Positions 8,597-19,121 of a DNA stretch of 64,000 nucleotides are shown one piece after another. Both the position numbers and the translations under genes were made by a program. The notes under the pieces were generated by a model. It made no database searches, was not told where the DNA came from, and saw nothing but the letters and a program-made list of their open reading frames with translations. Within the stretch, counting starts at the first letter, position 1, and the number at the start of each line of letters is the position of its first letter. Origin of the DNA: Acinetobacter sp. TR3 (GTDB lineage Bacteria; Pseudomonadota; Gammaproteobacteria; Pseudomonadales; Moraxellaceae); the NCBI RefSeq assembly GCF_027105055.1, contig NZ_CP114264.1, forward strand, positions 2,356,001 through 2,420,000. Direction: 5' to 3'.

Positions 8597-9970
8597 TTAT
8601 TGCCATTTTAACTGTTCACGCAGACTGACCACTTCACCAATAATGGTTAAAGTCGGTGCTACGATATGATGCTCAGATACTTTGGTCGCTATATCCGCTA
8701 AAGTTCCAACAACCACATTTTGATCTGGCGTGGTACCTTTGGAAATAAGCGCAACTGGCATATTTGGACGCTGACCATGAGCAATCAGTTGCTCACAAAT
8801 GCGTTCTAAACCGACTAAGCCCATGTATAACACCAAAGTTTGGTTTTCATAGACTAGCTCTTTCCAAGGAAGTTCTGGTGATCCTTCTTTAAGGTGTCCT
8901 GTTAAAAAACGTACGCTTTGCGCGTAATCACGATGCGTGAGTGGAATACCTGCATAAGCAGAACACCCAGACGCAGCTGTAATACCTGGCACAACTTGAA
9001 ATGTAACATCAGCTTCAACTAATTCTTGAATCTCTTCGCCACCACGCCCAAAAATAAATGGATCACCACCTTTTAAGCGGCAAACACGCTTACCCTTTTG
9101 CGCATATTCAACCAACAAAGCATTAATACCATCTTGTGGGACTGAATGATTAGAACGTGCTTTACCGACATAAATCTTTTCAGCATCACGACGACACAAT
9201 TCTAAGATTGGTGCAGAGACCAAACGATCATAAATCACCACATCAGCTTGTTGCATCAAGCGTAATGCTTTTAAAGTCAGCAACTCTGGATCACCGGGAC
9301 CCGCACCCACTAAATAGACTTCACCTTTCGGTGCAGTCCATTCTGTTAAGGCTTGTTCAATTAAATTATTTGCTACCTCAAGATTGTCATTAAAGACTTG
9401 TTCTTTTAGTGGGCTTGCGTATAAGTTTTCCCAAAAAATACGACGCTCATCTGGATTCGCAATTTTTTCTTTCACCTGTTTACGCCATTGACCAGAAAAC
9501 TCAGCTAATTTACCCATACCATGTGGAATAGAACTTTCTAACTGTGTACGAATTTGACGTGATAAAACAGGTGAAGCTCCATTTGAAGCCACAGAAATAA
9601 CGAGTGGTGACCGATCAATAATTGCAGGCACCATAAAACGACAATTTGGAATATCATCCACGCTATTGACGAGAAGATTACGTATCTCACATTGCTCAAA
9701 GACAGCTTTATTCACATCAGGCTGATCTGTCGCTGCAATCACTAAGCGATATGGCGTTGCTAAAATATTTACAGAAAAAGGCGCTTGGATATATTGCCCC
9801 AGTGACTTCTCAACTAATTGTTGCAAATCAGGCTCAATCTCTGGTGCAATCACATCAATAATCGCACCAGCTTTGACTAACAAGTTTGCTTTGCGGTAGG
9901 CAATATGCCCACCACCCACAATCAGACAACGTTGCTGCTGCAACTTTAAAGAGATTGGGAAAATTTCCAC
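8597..9970 (-). CDS. cysG: Siroheme synthase CysG (trifunctional)
   Basis: A 457-residue enzyme converting uroporphyrinogen III to siroheme, the prosthetic group of sulfite and nitrite reductases. The N-terminal half (about 1-205) is the precorrin-2 dehydrogenase/ferrochelatase, with the NAD-binding loop VGGGHIAYRKANLLVKAGA. The C-terminal half (about 215-457) is the SAM-dependent uroporphyrinogen methyltransferase, with VGAGPGDPELLTLKALRL, RLKGGDPFIFGRGGEE and GIPLTHRDYAQSVRFLTGH. The length matches E. coli CysG. It is followed at a 67-bp distance upstream by serS in the same orientation. Confidence 0.97.
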   Translation of the reverse strand: MEIFPISLKLQQQRCLIVGGGHIAYRKANLLVKAGAIIDVIAPEIEPDLQQLVEKSLGQYIQAPFSVNILATPYRLVIAATDQPDVNKAVFEQCEIRNLLVNSVDDIPNCRFMVPAIIDRSPLVISVASNGASPVLSRQIRTQLESSIPHGMGKLAEFSGQWRKQVKEKIANPDERRIFWENLYASPLKEQVFNDNLEVANNLIEQALTEWTAPKGEVYLVGAGPGDPELLTLKALRLMQQADVVIYDRLVSAPILELCRRDAEKIYVGKARSNHSVPQDGINALLVEYAQKGKRVCRLKGGDPFIFGRGGEEIQELVEADVTFQVVPGITAASGCSAYAGIPLTHRDYAQSVRFLTGHLKEGSPELPWKELVYENQTLVLYMGLVGLERICEQLIAHGQRPNMPVALISKGTTPDQNVVVGTLADIATKVSEHHIVAPTLTIIGEVVSLREQLKWQ

Positions 9971-10037
9971 GATACGCCTCTATATTTTTTAGATCTGATT
10001 GAGTTAAAGCAAAAACTATGCACAAATTCGATGCATT

Positions 10038-11315
<1,278 letters not shown>

Positions 11316-11426
11316 TCATGAATAGAGAAAAAACTGGCTATAGTGTAAGGCTTTAACCTAAAAAAATACAGCGATTGGCAATAAACTATCAGCATCTATA
11401 AACAATGTTTAGATGCTGACTAACAA

Positions 11427-12191
11427 CTAATTTGGCTCTTTAGGTAAGCTTGGTAAATATTCAGCCTTGATAAATTTTTTGGCTGAATAATATGGTAAAG
11501 TTAACTCACTCATCCCTTCTGCATATGAAGCTAACTCATATAGAGGATAAACAAATACAATACCATTTACTCCATAATAAAAATTATCACTGACTTGCAA
11601 TTGATCTTTCTTAATTTGGTGACCATCTAACCAGTTTTGATTAGCTGCATATAACTCATCACGAAGTTTTTGATTCATTTCAGGTTTCAATAACTCTGCA
11701 ACAGTAATATGTTTCTTATTCGACAAATTAAAATTTACAAATTCTTGATGTGACATACCATGCGCAGCACCAGCTGAATATGAATAAGTCTGAATTGCGA
11801 AAGTCGCTAAATTATAATTCTGCCCCACGAAACGCACATAGGTGCTGCTTTCACTAAGCGATGGTTGATCAGCAGGCACTTTTACTTTTTGATCAGCAAG
11901 ATTAGAAAATGCATTTGGCTCTGCTTTTTTCATACGATTGAGAAAATAATCATCAATCCATTTTTGATTGGTTTCCACCGTTTGTAAGTCATATTGGGTA
12001 CAACCATCCTCCAAACAGACTTTTTGTTTGGGTATTTTGACTGCAACGACTTTGGCTTGGATCAACGGAATGTATACTTTGTCCTTTTCATTAGTTGTAT
12101 CTTTTTTAGGTTGGCAACCTGTTAATGCAATAACTGTCAGGATAGGAAGAAGCGGAATAATTTTTGATAATTGTGAAGAAGTCATCGTCAT
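11427..12191 (-). CDS. DUF3298-domain lipoprotein
   Basis: A 254-residue predicted lipoprotein. The N-terminus is a hydrophobic signal ending in the lipobox LTGC with the lipidated cysteine at about residue 26. The C-terminal half resembles the DUF3298/RsiV-like domain: SYSAGAAHGMSHQEFVNFNL, then LKPEMNQKLRDELY, then FYYGVNGIVFVYPLYELA and a short C-terminal segment. This domain occurs in RsiV-type lysozyme-binding proteins and in many envelope proteins of unknown role. There is no anti-sigma domain here, so only an envelope location can be inferred. Confidence 0.85.
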   Translation of the reverse strand: MTMTSSQLSKIIPLLPILTVIALTGCQPKKDTTNEKDKVYIPLIQAKVVAVKIPKQKVCLEDGCTQYDLQTVETNQKWIDDYFLNRMKKAEPNAFSNLADQKVKVPADQPSLSESSTYVRFVGQNYNLATFAIQTYSYSAGAAHGMSHQEFVNFNLSNKKHITVAELLKPEMNQKLRDELYAANQNWLDGHQIKKDQLQVSDNFYYGVNGIVFVYPLYELASYAEGMSELTLPYYSAKKFIKAEYLPSLPKEPN

Positions 12192-12269
12192 GCAAGTCTC
12201 TGATGTTTTTCTTCACTATACAAAGCCTTGTCCTGAGATGAAATTAAGAAATGTATCCAACTTTCACAG

Positions 12270-12294
12270 AAAAGCCGCAACATGTGCGGCTTTT
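12270..12294 (-). terminator. Terminator downstream of lolA
   Basis: The stem AAAAGCCGCA / TGCGGCTTTT with a 5-nt loop lies 15 bases beyond the lolA stop on the minus strand, separating it from the DUF3298 gene. T tracts are present on both sides. Confidence 0.8.
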
Positions 12295-12309
12295 TGAATA
12301 GGTAAAGAA

Positions 12310-13008
12310 TTACTGATCAATAATATCCGTACCTTTCGGTGGCGTGAAATTAAATACTGATGCAGGAATAGTTGGATTAACTTTTACATTAGTAAAGCGA
12401 ACATTCGTTGTTTGACCTAAAGAATCTTGCAAGACCATTAAGTTAGGTGCCTTATTTGCACCAAAACTAATCGTTAAACTTTGGAATGCTCCATCCTCTT
12501 GTTTTGGATACAAAGTATAATAAAGCTTACTACGATCAGGCTGCGTTACGCGATAAGATTGCATAATCTGATTGGTATTCCCAGACAGTAAAAGCGCTGG
12601 GGTATTCGCAATTTGATCATCCAAACTTTGACGTACTGCTTGTTGAAGATCAGGATCATAAATCCAGACTACTTTACCTGTAGTCACAATCGTTTGTTTA
12701 GCAGGACTTGTGGTTTCCCAATAAAACTTTCCAGGTCGTTCAACTTTCATTGAACCTTTAAAAGTCTGGTTCATATGTTGTGCAGTTAAACCTTTTTTCT
12801 GAACTGCTTTATTACTCGCAGCTACTTTGGTACTTTGTTCAAAATCTGCTGTGAATCTTTGTAAGCCAGAGAGTTGTTGAACCAAACTATTCGTCGCCTG
12901 CTGAGTCGATGCAGCCACGGGTGCAGCAAATACCTGACTACTCACAACAGGAGCAAGTGTAGCTACACTTAAAGTTGTTGCATAAGCGATTTTTTTTACG
13001 AAATTCAT
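12310..13008 (-). CDS. lolA: Outer-membrane lipoprotein carrier protein LolA
   Basis: The periplasmic chaperone that shuttles lipoproteins from LolCDE in the inner membrane to LolB in the outer membrane. The 232 residues begin with a Sec signal peptide, cleaved near VFA-AP at about residue 29. The mature part shows the LolA fold: RFTADFEQSTK, GSMKVERPGKFYWETTSP, then VVWIYDPDLQQAVRQSLDDQ and the C-terminal VNPTIPASVFNFTPPKGTDI. Length and motif order are typical. It is monocistronic or first in its transcript. Confidence 0.95.
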   Translation of the reverse strand: MNFVKKIAYATTLSVATLAPVVSSQVFAAPVAASTQQATNSLVQQLSGLQRFTADFEQSTKVAASNKAVQKKGLTAQHMNQTFKGSMKVERPGKFYWETTSPAKQTIVTTGKVVWIYDPDLQQAVRQSLDDQIANTPALLLSGNTNQIMQSYRVTQPDRSKLYYTLYPKQEDGAFQSLTISFGANKAPNLMVLQDSLGQTTNVRFTNVKVNPTIPASVFNFTPPKGTDIIDQ

Positions 13009-13305
13009 AAAATGAACCTTCTATCAGATTTTTACTGTTATGACGACATCTTACTGTTTTTGATCATTTAAAAAATGAAGAAAAGCATTGGTTTTGTTTA
13101 ATTCGTGTCGCAAAGTTCTGCATTATGTATGAAGTTACAGCCTTTATGTAGAAATTGTAATAATAAAAGTGCTTAGCGATAAAGATTAAAGAAGCGTACA
13201 TTTTTAATGATTGTGTCTAAAATAAGAAACTGTTTATCAACAGCATGCTAGACGAAAAATTAGATTTTGTTAGTCTACTATAAGCCCCATTTAGAAGTAA
13301 AACGA

Positions 13306-14169
13306 ATGAAAAGCCTTGCCTTTATTCACCGTAATGATACCCGCTTTGCCATCGGTGACTTTTATCCTGCTCTTTCCGTATTTTCCTATCAAGAGTTAGG
13401 TAATACTACTTCACCTTTTTTACTCTTAGATCATCTTGGCCCTGGTATTTTAGAACCTAAAAGTAATAAAAAAGGTGTCCACGAACACCCTCATCGTGGT
13501 TTTGAAACCGTGACCTTCGTTTTTGCTGGGGAATTAGAGCATCAAGATTCAATTGGGCATAGGGGGATTATTAAACAAGGTGATGTGCAGTGGATGACAG
13601 CTGCCTCTGGAGTACAGCATATTGAACATTTCAGCCCAGAGTTCAGAGAGCAAGGCGGCTATTTTGAAATGGTGCAATTATGGGTCAATTTACCCGCTAA
13701 AGATAAAATGTCACGCCCTCGCTATCAAAGCTTATCGAATAATACGATTCCAAAAATATTATTAGAACACGATGCTGGTTATGTGCGTATTGTTGCAGGG
13801 CAATTTGAAAATATTCAAGGTATTGCTCAAACCTTTAGTCCAATGAATGTGTTTGATGTTCATTTAAATAAAGGACATCAAATTATTCTGCCAGCAGCTC
13901 ATGGAGATACAACATTAGTTTATTTACGTCGCGGTAAGGCGCAATTTGCTGAAGATGAAGACCTTTTAGAGGAACAAGCCATCGCGATGATGTCTAGTTT
14001 TGAGACCGATGTTTCAATCACCGCTTTAGAAAATTGCGACATCTTATTTCTATCTGCTCCACCTTTACAGGAACCTGTTAATGGGCATGGTTTTTTCGTA
14101 ATGAATAGTTATGAAGAAATTCTACAAGCCTATGAAGACTTAAAAATGGGTGTGTTTGGCAAGTACTGA
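13306..14169 (+). CDS. Pirin family protein (bicupin)
   Basis: A 287-residue double-cupin pirin; family members are iron-binding proteins, some with quercetin 2,3-dioxygenase activity. The N-terminal cupin carries the metal ligands in HEHPHRGFETVTFVFAGELEH, with the ligand His later in ASGVQHIEHF. ATG at 13306 is used, since the upstream in-frame start is a TTG lacking a Shine-Dalgarno. It stands alone between lolA (divergent) and rpmA (convergent). Substrate is unknown. Confidence 0.92.
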   Translation: MKSLAFIHRNDTRFAIGDFYPALSVFSYQELGNTTSPFLLLDHLGPGILEPKSNKKGVHEHPHRGFETVTFVFAGELEHQDSIGHRGIIKQGDVQWMTAASGVQHIEHFSPEFREQGGYFEMVQLWVNLPAKDKMSRPRYQSLSNNTIPKILLEHDAGYVRIVAGQFENIQGIAQTFSPMNVFDVHLNKGHQIILPAAHGDTTLVYLRRGKAQFAEDEDLLEEQAIAMMSSFETDVSITALENCDILFLSAPPLQEPVNGHGFFVMNSYEEILQAYEDLKMGVFGKY

Positions 14170-14200
14170 ACTAATGATCTATTTCAAAATGAAGAGCAAT

Positions 14201-14227
14201 AAAAAACCCGCTAAAAGCGGGTTTTTT
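14201..14227. terminator. Bidirectional terminator between pirin and rpmA
   Basis: An 11-bp stem AAAAAACCCGC / GCGGGTTTTTT with a 5-nt loop and T tracts on both strands lies between convergent genes. Confidence 0.92.
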
Positions 14228-14242
14228 TTGAACCATTAAAGC

Positions 14243-14497
14243 TTAAGCTTCAACAGTTACATAGCGACGGCCAAATTGACCTTTCACTTCAAATTTTACT
14301 ACGCCGTCAGCAGTAGCAAATAAAGTATGGTCACGACCCATACCAACATTTGCACCAGCGTGGAATTCTGTACCACGTTGACGAACGATGATGTTACCAG
14401 CAGTTACAGTTTGACCACCGTAAACTTTAACACCTAACATCTTAGGATTCGAATCACGACCGTTCTTCGTCGATCCACCGGCTTTTTTAGTTGCCAT
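14243..14497 (-). CDS. rpmA: 50S ribosomal protein L27
   Basis: An 84-residue ribosomal protein whose N-terminal tail reaches the peptidyl-transferase centre. [19 protein letters not shown] is the unprocessed N-terminus, without the cleaved extension seen in Firmicutes. [20 protein letters not shown] is the diagnostic core. It lies 17 bases downstream of rplU in the standard rplU-rpmA operon. Confidence 0.98.
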   Translation of the reverse strand: MATKKAGGSTKNGRDSNPKMLGVKVYGGQTVTAGNIIVRQRGTEFHAGANVGMGRDHTLFATADGVVKFEVKGQFGRRYVTVEA

Positions 14498-14514
14498 GTC
14501 TATTTACTCCTGAG

Positions 14515-14826
14515 TTAGCCTGCGATACCAGTAATTTTCAACTCGGTAAACCATTGACGGTGACCTTGTTGCTTACGGTAGTGTTTACGACGACGCATTT
14601 TGATGATGCGGATTTTGTCGTGACGACCATGGCCAACTACTTCTGCAGTTACTTTTGCGCCAGCTACTACTGGAGCACCGATTTGAATGCTGTCACCGTT
14701 AACAACCATCAATACGTCATCAAACGTAATAGTTGAACCAGTTTCTGCTTTCAACAATTCTACTTTAAGGGTTTCACCCTCAACAACACGGTGCTGTTTA
14801 CCACCGCTTTGGATTACTGCGTACAT
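14515..14826 (-). CDS. rplU: 50S ribosomal protein L21
   Basis: A 103-residue ribosomal protein binding 23S rRNA. It starts [20 protein letters not shown] and ends [14 protein letters not shown]-like basic residues and ITGIAG; the [14 protein letters not shown] segment is the rRNA-binding signature. ATG at 14826 is preceded by GGAG; the frame is open further upstream to 15003, but that extension is leader. It is first gene of the rplU-rpmA operon. Confidence 0.98.
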   Translation of the reverse strand: MYAVIQSGGKQHRVVEGETLKVELLKAETGSTITFDDVLMVVNGDSIQIGAPVVAGAKVTAEVVGHGRHDKIRIIKMRRRKHYRKQQGHRQWFTELKITGIAG

Positions 14827-15274
14827 AATGTACTCCAACATGCCCGTGTCGTCGTGTCGATAAAGGGATATACCGAGCTTAAAACGAACGCCACTGGGGT
14901 TATACAAGGGGACAAATTTTAAGTGAAAACTGATCAAACAACAAGTCATTTTGCACAAATGCAAAGATATTGATAAGTTGCTTGGATTTTTTAATGAAAT
15001 CAATTAGATTGATGTCGGCTTGTTTTGATTGATTCTGATCAAAATTTGAAATACATTTTTTAAAACAAATTGCGACAATAACAAACTGTGTTTTTACAAA
15101 GTCATAAGTAGAGTGATAACGGTTGGTAGAGAATTTCTTTTTTTGCCTAAATTAAAACCAAAAAACTCACCGTCTTGTTGTAAATCACAGATTACATGAC
15201 TTGTATAACTGTTTAGCAATAAATTAATTGATACACTTGGCAACATTATCCACCTATACGAGGTTTTCCTTCAT
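14827..15274. other. Divergent intergenic region rplU / ispB (448 bp)
   Basis: This stretch holds the leaders and promoters of rplU (minus) and ispB (plus). On the minus strand there is a TTTCAC...TATAAC pair with 18-bp spacing near 14885-14925 that could serve rplU. I see no reading frame, RNA gene or convincing leader attenuator in it. Confidence 0.5.
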
Positions 15275-16252
15275 ATGGTTATCGATTTCAAGCAAGACAT
15301 TCTCTCCCCTGTTGCGACAGATTTTGCTGCGATGGATCACCTTATCAATGAAGGTATAAGTTCTAAAGTTGGTCTTGTTATGTCTGTCAGTAAACATGTC
15401 GTTGAAGCTGGCGGTAAACGCATGCGCCCAATCATGTGCTTACTTGCCGCTCGTGCTTGTAATATCGCAAATATGGAACAAGCTCAACACTTAGCTGCCA
15501 TTATCGAAATGCTGCATACAGCGACCTTGGTGCATGATGATGTCGTTGATGAATCCAACTTACGCCGTGGTCGCCCAACCGCAAATGCCACTTGGAATAA
15601 CCAAACTGCGGTTTTAGTCGGTGACTTTTTAATTGCACGTGCTTTTGATTTATTGGTCGACCTCGGCAACATGACTTTATTGAAAGATTTCTCAGCTGGA
15701 ACATGTGAAATTGCTGAAGGTGAAGTCCTTCAACTACAATCACAACATCAACCTGATACCACTGAAGAAACCTATCTCAGAATTATTCACGGTAAAACTT
15801 CGCGTTTATTTGAGCTTGCAACAGAAGGTGCAGCAATTTTAGCTGGCACTGAAGAATATCGAGAGCCTTTGCGTCGTTTTGCTGGTCATTTTGGTAATGC
15901 CTTCCAAATTATTGATGATATTTTGGACTACACCTCTGATGCCGACACATTAGGTAAAAATATTGGTGATGATTTAATGGAAGGTAAACCGACTTTACCG
16001 TTAATTTCAGCATTAGCTCATTCAACTGGAGATGATCATGCGATTATTCGTCGCAGTATCGCGACAGGTGGTATCGAGCATTTGGACAAAGTCATTGAAA
16101 TTGTTCACAACTCAGGCGGCTTAGACTACTGTCAAAAACGTGCCCAACAAGAAACGGATGCAGCTTTAGAAGCGCTTAAAGCGCTACCAGATAATGAATA
16201 TCGCCAAGCACTGATTAATTTGACCTTAATGGCCTTACATCGACTTCAATAA
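15275..16252 (+). CDS. ispB: Octaprenyl diphosphate synthase
   Basis: A trans-polyprenyl synthase that elongates farnesyl diphosphate with isopentenyl units to make the side chain of ubiquinone and menaquinone. The 325 residues contain the first aspartate-rich motif in LVHDDVVDESNLRRGRPT and the second in IDDILDYTSDADTLGKNIGDD. KHVVEAGGKRMRPIMCLLAA is the isopentenyl-binding region. Position divergent from rplU-rpmA is the classic enterobacterial ispB location, which favours IspB over a general synthase. Confidence 0.95.
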   Translation: MVIDFKQDILSPVATDFAAMDHLINEGISSKVGLVMSVSKHVVEAGGKRMRPIMCLLAARACNIANMEQAQHLAAIIEMLHTATLVHDDVVDESNLRRGRPTANATWNNQTAVLVGDFLIARAFDLLVDLGNMTLLKDFSAGTCEIAEGEVLQLQSQHQPDTTEETYLRIIHGKTSRLFELATEGAAILAGTEEYREPLRRFAGHFGNAFQIIDDILDYTSDADTLGKNIGDDLMEGKPTLPLISALAHSTGDDHAIIRRSIATGGIEHLDKVIEIVHNSGGLDYCQKRAQQETDAALEALKALPDNEYRQALINLTLMALHRLQ

Positions 16253-16266
16253 TTTTATGAGTGCCT

Positions 16267-18318
16267 ATGCATTTAACTTTATCTGATTTATTTTTAAAAA
16301 TGCAGGAACAGCTTGATCAAAACCAAGCTGTTTTAGATGAAAATATTATCATCGAATTAATTAACTGCTTACGACCAAAGAATCCAAAGGATGCGGACGA
16401 AGTTAAACAACAGATTCAGGGCTTCATCAAAATATTATTATTGACGCCGACGTCTGCACTCCTATTACAAAATTTCTTACTCAAACTGATTAGCCAATAC
16501 AAACAGATTAGCTTGTATGCTGATAGTGGTATTCTTTCATTAGATGGCTTTTGGAATCAGCTGAGTCAACGCCTTGGCGCGCACTTTCTTCCATTGGTTG
16601 AAGATGGTCAGCAGTTAAAGACTCTTATTAGGAAAGTATTTCACCAAGAAACAGATAGTCAATGGCTTGATCTGATTGAGAATCAAGACTGGATCACTTT
16701 ATTTAATCTGTTAGCCGAAAACCAAAGTAATACGATTGAAAAACAAATTTCTAAAAATGAGTTAATCAAAGCGATTACCGTTTTGTCTTATCGAATCAGC
16801 GGTATAGGTTTATATCCTGAATTTATTAATGCTCAGCCAGATATTATTGAATATGAATCTCCATTCTTAGTTCAAAATCGAGAAATTGTTGAGTTCATCG
16901 AAAAATATAAAAAACAAATTGATGATCAAGATGCTGTTGTTGTAATGCCACCACCTGATGCATCTCAGGCATTCGTGATGCTAGATCAATGTCGTGAAGT
17001 CGTGCTCAAAATTCGCCGTGCAACTAAACGTATTGGTGTGAGTGTTAGCTTAACCTATTTATTGTCTCTACTTGAGCAAGCAATTGATCGTATTGAACTT
17101 TTATTGAGCTTATTGGCAAGTAAAAATGAGGTACGCTATCTTGCACTGGGTGAATTACTCACTGACTTAACCAAAGCACATTATGATGAAAAAAGTGTTC
17201 GTCATTTACTCAGTTCAACCAGTGAACTGATTGCATTACAGGTCACTGAAAATGCGAGTAAAACAGGTGAACATTATGTAAGCACTGATAAAGCTGGCTT
17301 TTTGGGTATGTATAAAGCAGCAGCTGGTGCTGGTGCAATTATCGCAACGATGGCCACTTTAAAGATTTTGACTGCTCGTTTAGTGCTCGCACCTTTTACA
17401 CATGCATTTTTATATAGTATGAATTATGCATTAGGCTTCATGCTTATCCATGTCTTACACTTTACCGTTGCGACTAAGCAACCCGCGATGACAGCGGCAG
17501 CACTTGCTGCAACAGTACAACATCAGAAAGGCAGTAAAACAGCTCAAATTGCTGAATTGGCTGCTCTGATTATCAACATTATTCGAACTCAATTTATTGC
17601 TATCCTCGGTAACATTTCGATTGCTATACCAGTAGCAGCTTTAATTACTTTTTTATGGCAATACAATCTACATGAACCTTTGCTTTCATCAACAAAAGCA
17701 ACCAAAACCTTACATGATCTAAATCCGTTTACTTCGTTAGCTGTACCCCATGCTGCAATTGCTGGAATATGCTTATTTTTCTCAGGACTACTTGCAGGCT
17801 ACTTCGATAATTTGGCGATCTACCGAAAGGTTGGTCCTCGCTTAAAACAACACCAGCGTTTGAAACGCTGGATGGGACAACAGCGTTTAGATAAATTTGC
17901 CAATTATATTGAAACCAATCTTGGGGCTTTGGCTGGTAATTTTCTTTTTGGCATCATGCTTGGCAGTATGGGGACGATTGGTTTTATTCTTGGTTTACCT
18001 TTAGATATTCGACATATTGCCTTTGCCTCTGCCAATTTTATTCAAGGTCTTATGACCATCGGCAGCCCTGATATTGGTTTAATCATCGTGTCTTTTTTAG
18101 GGGTTATGCTAATCGGCCTAACTAACTTATTTGTCAGCTTTACCTTGACAATTATTGTTGCACTTCGTGCCCGCCGCGTCCGCTTCGCTCAATGGAAACC
18201 ACTTGCAAAATTAGTGATGACTCATTTCTTAACTCGGCCAAGTGACTTTTTTTGGCCCCCTAGTCAACCTGTACACTTAGAAGAACAAAATAAAACTGAG
18301 CAAAAAATGAGACATTAA
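16267..18318 (+). CDS. Membrane protein of the 'site-specific recombinase' family (PF10136, Gcr-like)
   Basis: A 683-residue protein. The N-terminal half is soluble and helical. The C-terminal half has about six hydrophobic segments, including AAGAGAIIATMATLKI, AFLYSMNYALGFMLIHVL and FLFGIMLGSMGTIGFILG. This matches the family annotated from Neisseria as a gene cluster recombinase, but the membrane topology and absence of tyrosine- or serine-recombinase catalytic motifs make that name doubtful. ATG at 16267 lies 14 bases after ispB; a GTG two codons earlier is possible. Function unknown. Confidence 0.8.
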   Translation: MHLTLSDLFLKMQEQLDQNQAVLDENIIIELINCLRPKNPKDADEVKQQIQGFIKILLLTPTSALLLQNFLLKLISQYKQISLYADSGILSLDGFWNQLSQRLGAHFLPLVEDGQQLKTLIRKVFHQETDSQWLDLIENQDWITLFNLLAENQSNTIEKQISKNELIKAITVLSYRISGIGLYPEFINAQPDIIEYESPFLVQNREIVEFIEKYKKQIDDQDAVVVMPPPDASQAFVMLDQCREVVLKIRRATKRIGVSVSLTYLLSLLEQAIDRIELLLSLLASKNEVRYLALGELLTDLTKAHYDEKSVRHLLSSTSELIALQVTENASKTGEHYVSTDKAGFLGMYKAAAGAGAIIATMATLKILTARLVLAPFTHAFLYSMNYALGFMLIHVLHFTVATKQPAMTAAALAATVQHQKGSKTAQIAELAALIINIIRTQFIAILGNISIAIPVAALITFLWQYNLHEPLLSSTKATKTLHDLNPFTSLAVPHAAIAGICLFFSGLLAGYFDNLAIYRKVGPRLKQHQRLKRWMGQQRLDKFANYIETNLGALAGNFLFGIMLGSMGTIGFILGLPLDIRHIAFASANFIQGLMTIGSPDIGLIIVSFLGVMLIGLTNLFVSFTLTIIVALRARRVRFAQWKPLAKLVMTHFLTRPSDFFWPPSQPVHLEEQNKTEQKMRH

Positions 18319-18390
18319 TCGAATTTTGTTATGTTTTTTTAATGAAGCTTATAAAAATATGAAAATGAAATTATCATAAAATTTCAAGAC

Positions 18391-18419
18391 TTGACCAAAA
18401 GTGTACTCACGAGTACACT
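18391..18419 (+). promoter_or_regulatory. Sigma-70 promoter of the PAP2-adeIJK operon
   Basis: TTGACC (18391-18396) and TACACT (18414-18419) are separated by exactly 17 bp, a strong sigma-70 arrangement, 52 bases upstream of the PAP2 start codon. The spacer and -10 box lie inside a long palindrome described separately. Confidence 0.7.
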
Positions 18420-18421
18420 TT
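18398..18421. promoter_or_regulatory. Palindromic operator overlapping the adeIJK-operon promoter
   Basis: AAAGTGTACTC and GAGTACACTTT form an 11-bp perfect inverted repeat with a 2-bp centre. It covers the promoter spacer and -10 box, the position expected for a steric repressor. No T tract follows, so a terminator for the upstream gene is less likely. In A. baumannii adeIJK is repressed by the TetR-family protein AdeN, encoded elsewhere, which makes AdeN the leading candidate (inference). Confidence 0.65.
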
Positions 18422-18470
18422 AAAACATTCGATAACCCTGAACAATGGTTAAGCAAAAAATGAGGTTCGC

Positions 18471-19121
18471 ATGCCGTACCTACTGCTTTGTATTGGTTGC
18501 TTTTTTTTAGGATTGGGTGTGATTGGGTTCATTTTTCCAAACACATCAAATCTAGACCTTTTTAGTGTTCAAGCTTTTTTTGAACACCGTTCATTGATGC
18601 TTAACAACGTGACAATTCTACTTTCTCTGTTAGGTGGGATGCCATTTTTATTATTTTTAACCACTTTTTTGTGTCTTTATCAAACTTGGATTAAAAACTA
18701 TAAGAATGTGATTTTTATCACTTTGAGTGTGGGTGGAAGTATTGTGATTGGTTGGCTTCTGAAATGGAGTATTGATCGACCAAGACCCTTGGAGTTTTAT
18801 CACTTAGTTCAAAGCTATGGCGCATCATTCCCAAGTGCCCATAGCCTTTATGCAGCAACCCTTGCGAGTTTAATGATGTTATTGCTTCAGCAACATAAAT
18901 ATCGCACGAGTGTCATTTTAGTATCTACGTTATGGTTTATTTTCATGGGGATATCTAGAGTTTACGCGGGGGTTCACTTTCCGACTGACGTACTTACGGG
19001 TTGGGGAATTGGATTGATTTGGACTTCATTGCTTTGGTTTTGGCTGTATCAAAGCAATTTCAGCAATAATTTGTTTTTAGATAAGAAATCTAAATTGAGG
19101 TGGAATAATGATGTCGGCTAA
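18471..19121 (+). CDS. PAP2-family phosphatase (PgpB-like), first gene of the adeIJK operon
   Basis: A 216-residue inner-membrane lipid phosphatase with about six hydrophobic helices. The three PAP2 motifs are KWSIDRPRP, SFPSAHSLYAA, and SRVYAGVHFPTDV, supplying the catalytic His and Arg residues. It probably acts on phosphatidylglycerophosphate, undecaprenyl diphosphate or a related lipid at the periplasmic face. Its last 14 bases overlap adeI, so it is the promoter-proximal gene of the efflux operon, as in A. baumannii. A role linking lipid composition and efflux is inference. Confidence 0.88.
   Translation: MPYLLLCIGCFFLGLGVIGFIFPNTSNLDLFSVQAFFEHRSLMLNNVTILLSLLGGMPFLLFLTTFLCLYQTWIKNYKNVIFITLSVGGSIVIGWLLKWSIDRPRPLEFYHLVQSYGASFPSAHSLYAATLASLMMLLLQQHKYRTSVILVSTLWFIFMGISRVYAGVHFPTDVLTGWGIGLIWTSLLWFWLYQSNFSNNLFLDKKSKLRWNNDVG

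Noticed and set aside
14515-15003. A 162-residue version of L21 with a long N-terminal extension
   Set aside because: Ribosomal L21 starts at [11 protein letters not shown]; the extension is untranslated leader, and GGAG sits before ATG 14826.
16267-18318. Evidence for an active mobile element, from the name site-specific recombinase
   Set aside because: The protein is a multi-helix membrane protein without recombinase catalytic motifs, and there are no flanking repeats, so it is not a mobile element.
18398-18421. The palindrome as a terminator of the recombinase-family gene
   Set aside because: There is no T tract after the stem and the centre is only two bases; its exact overlap with a promoter favours an operator.
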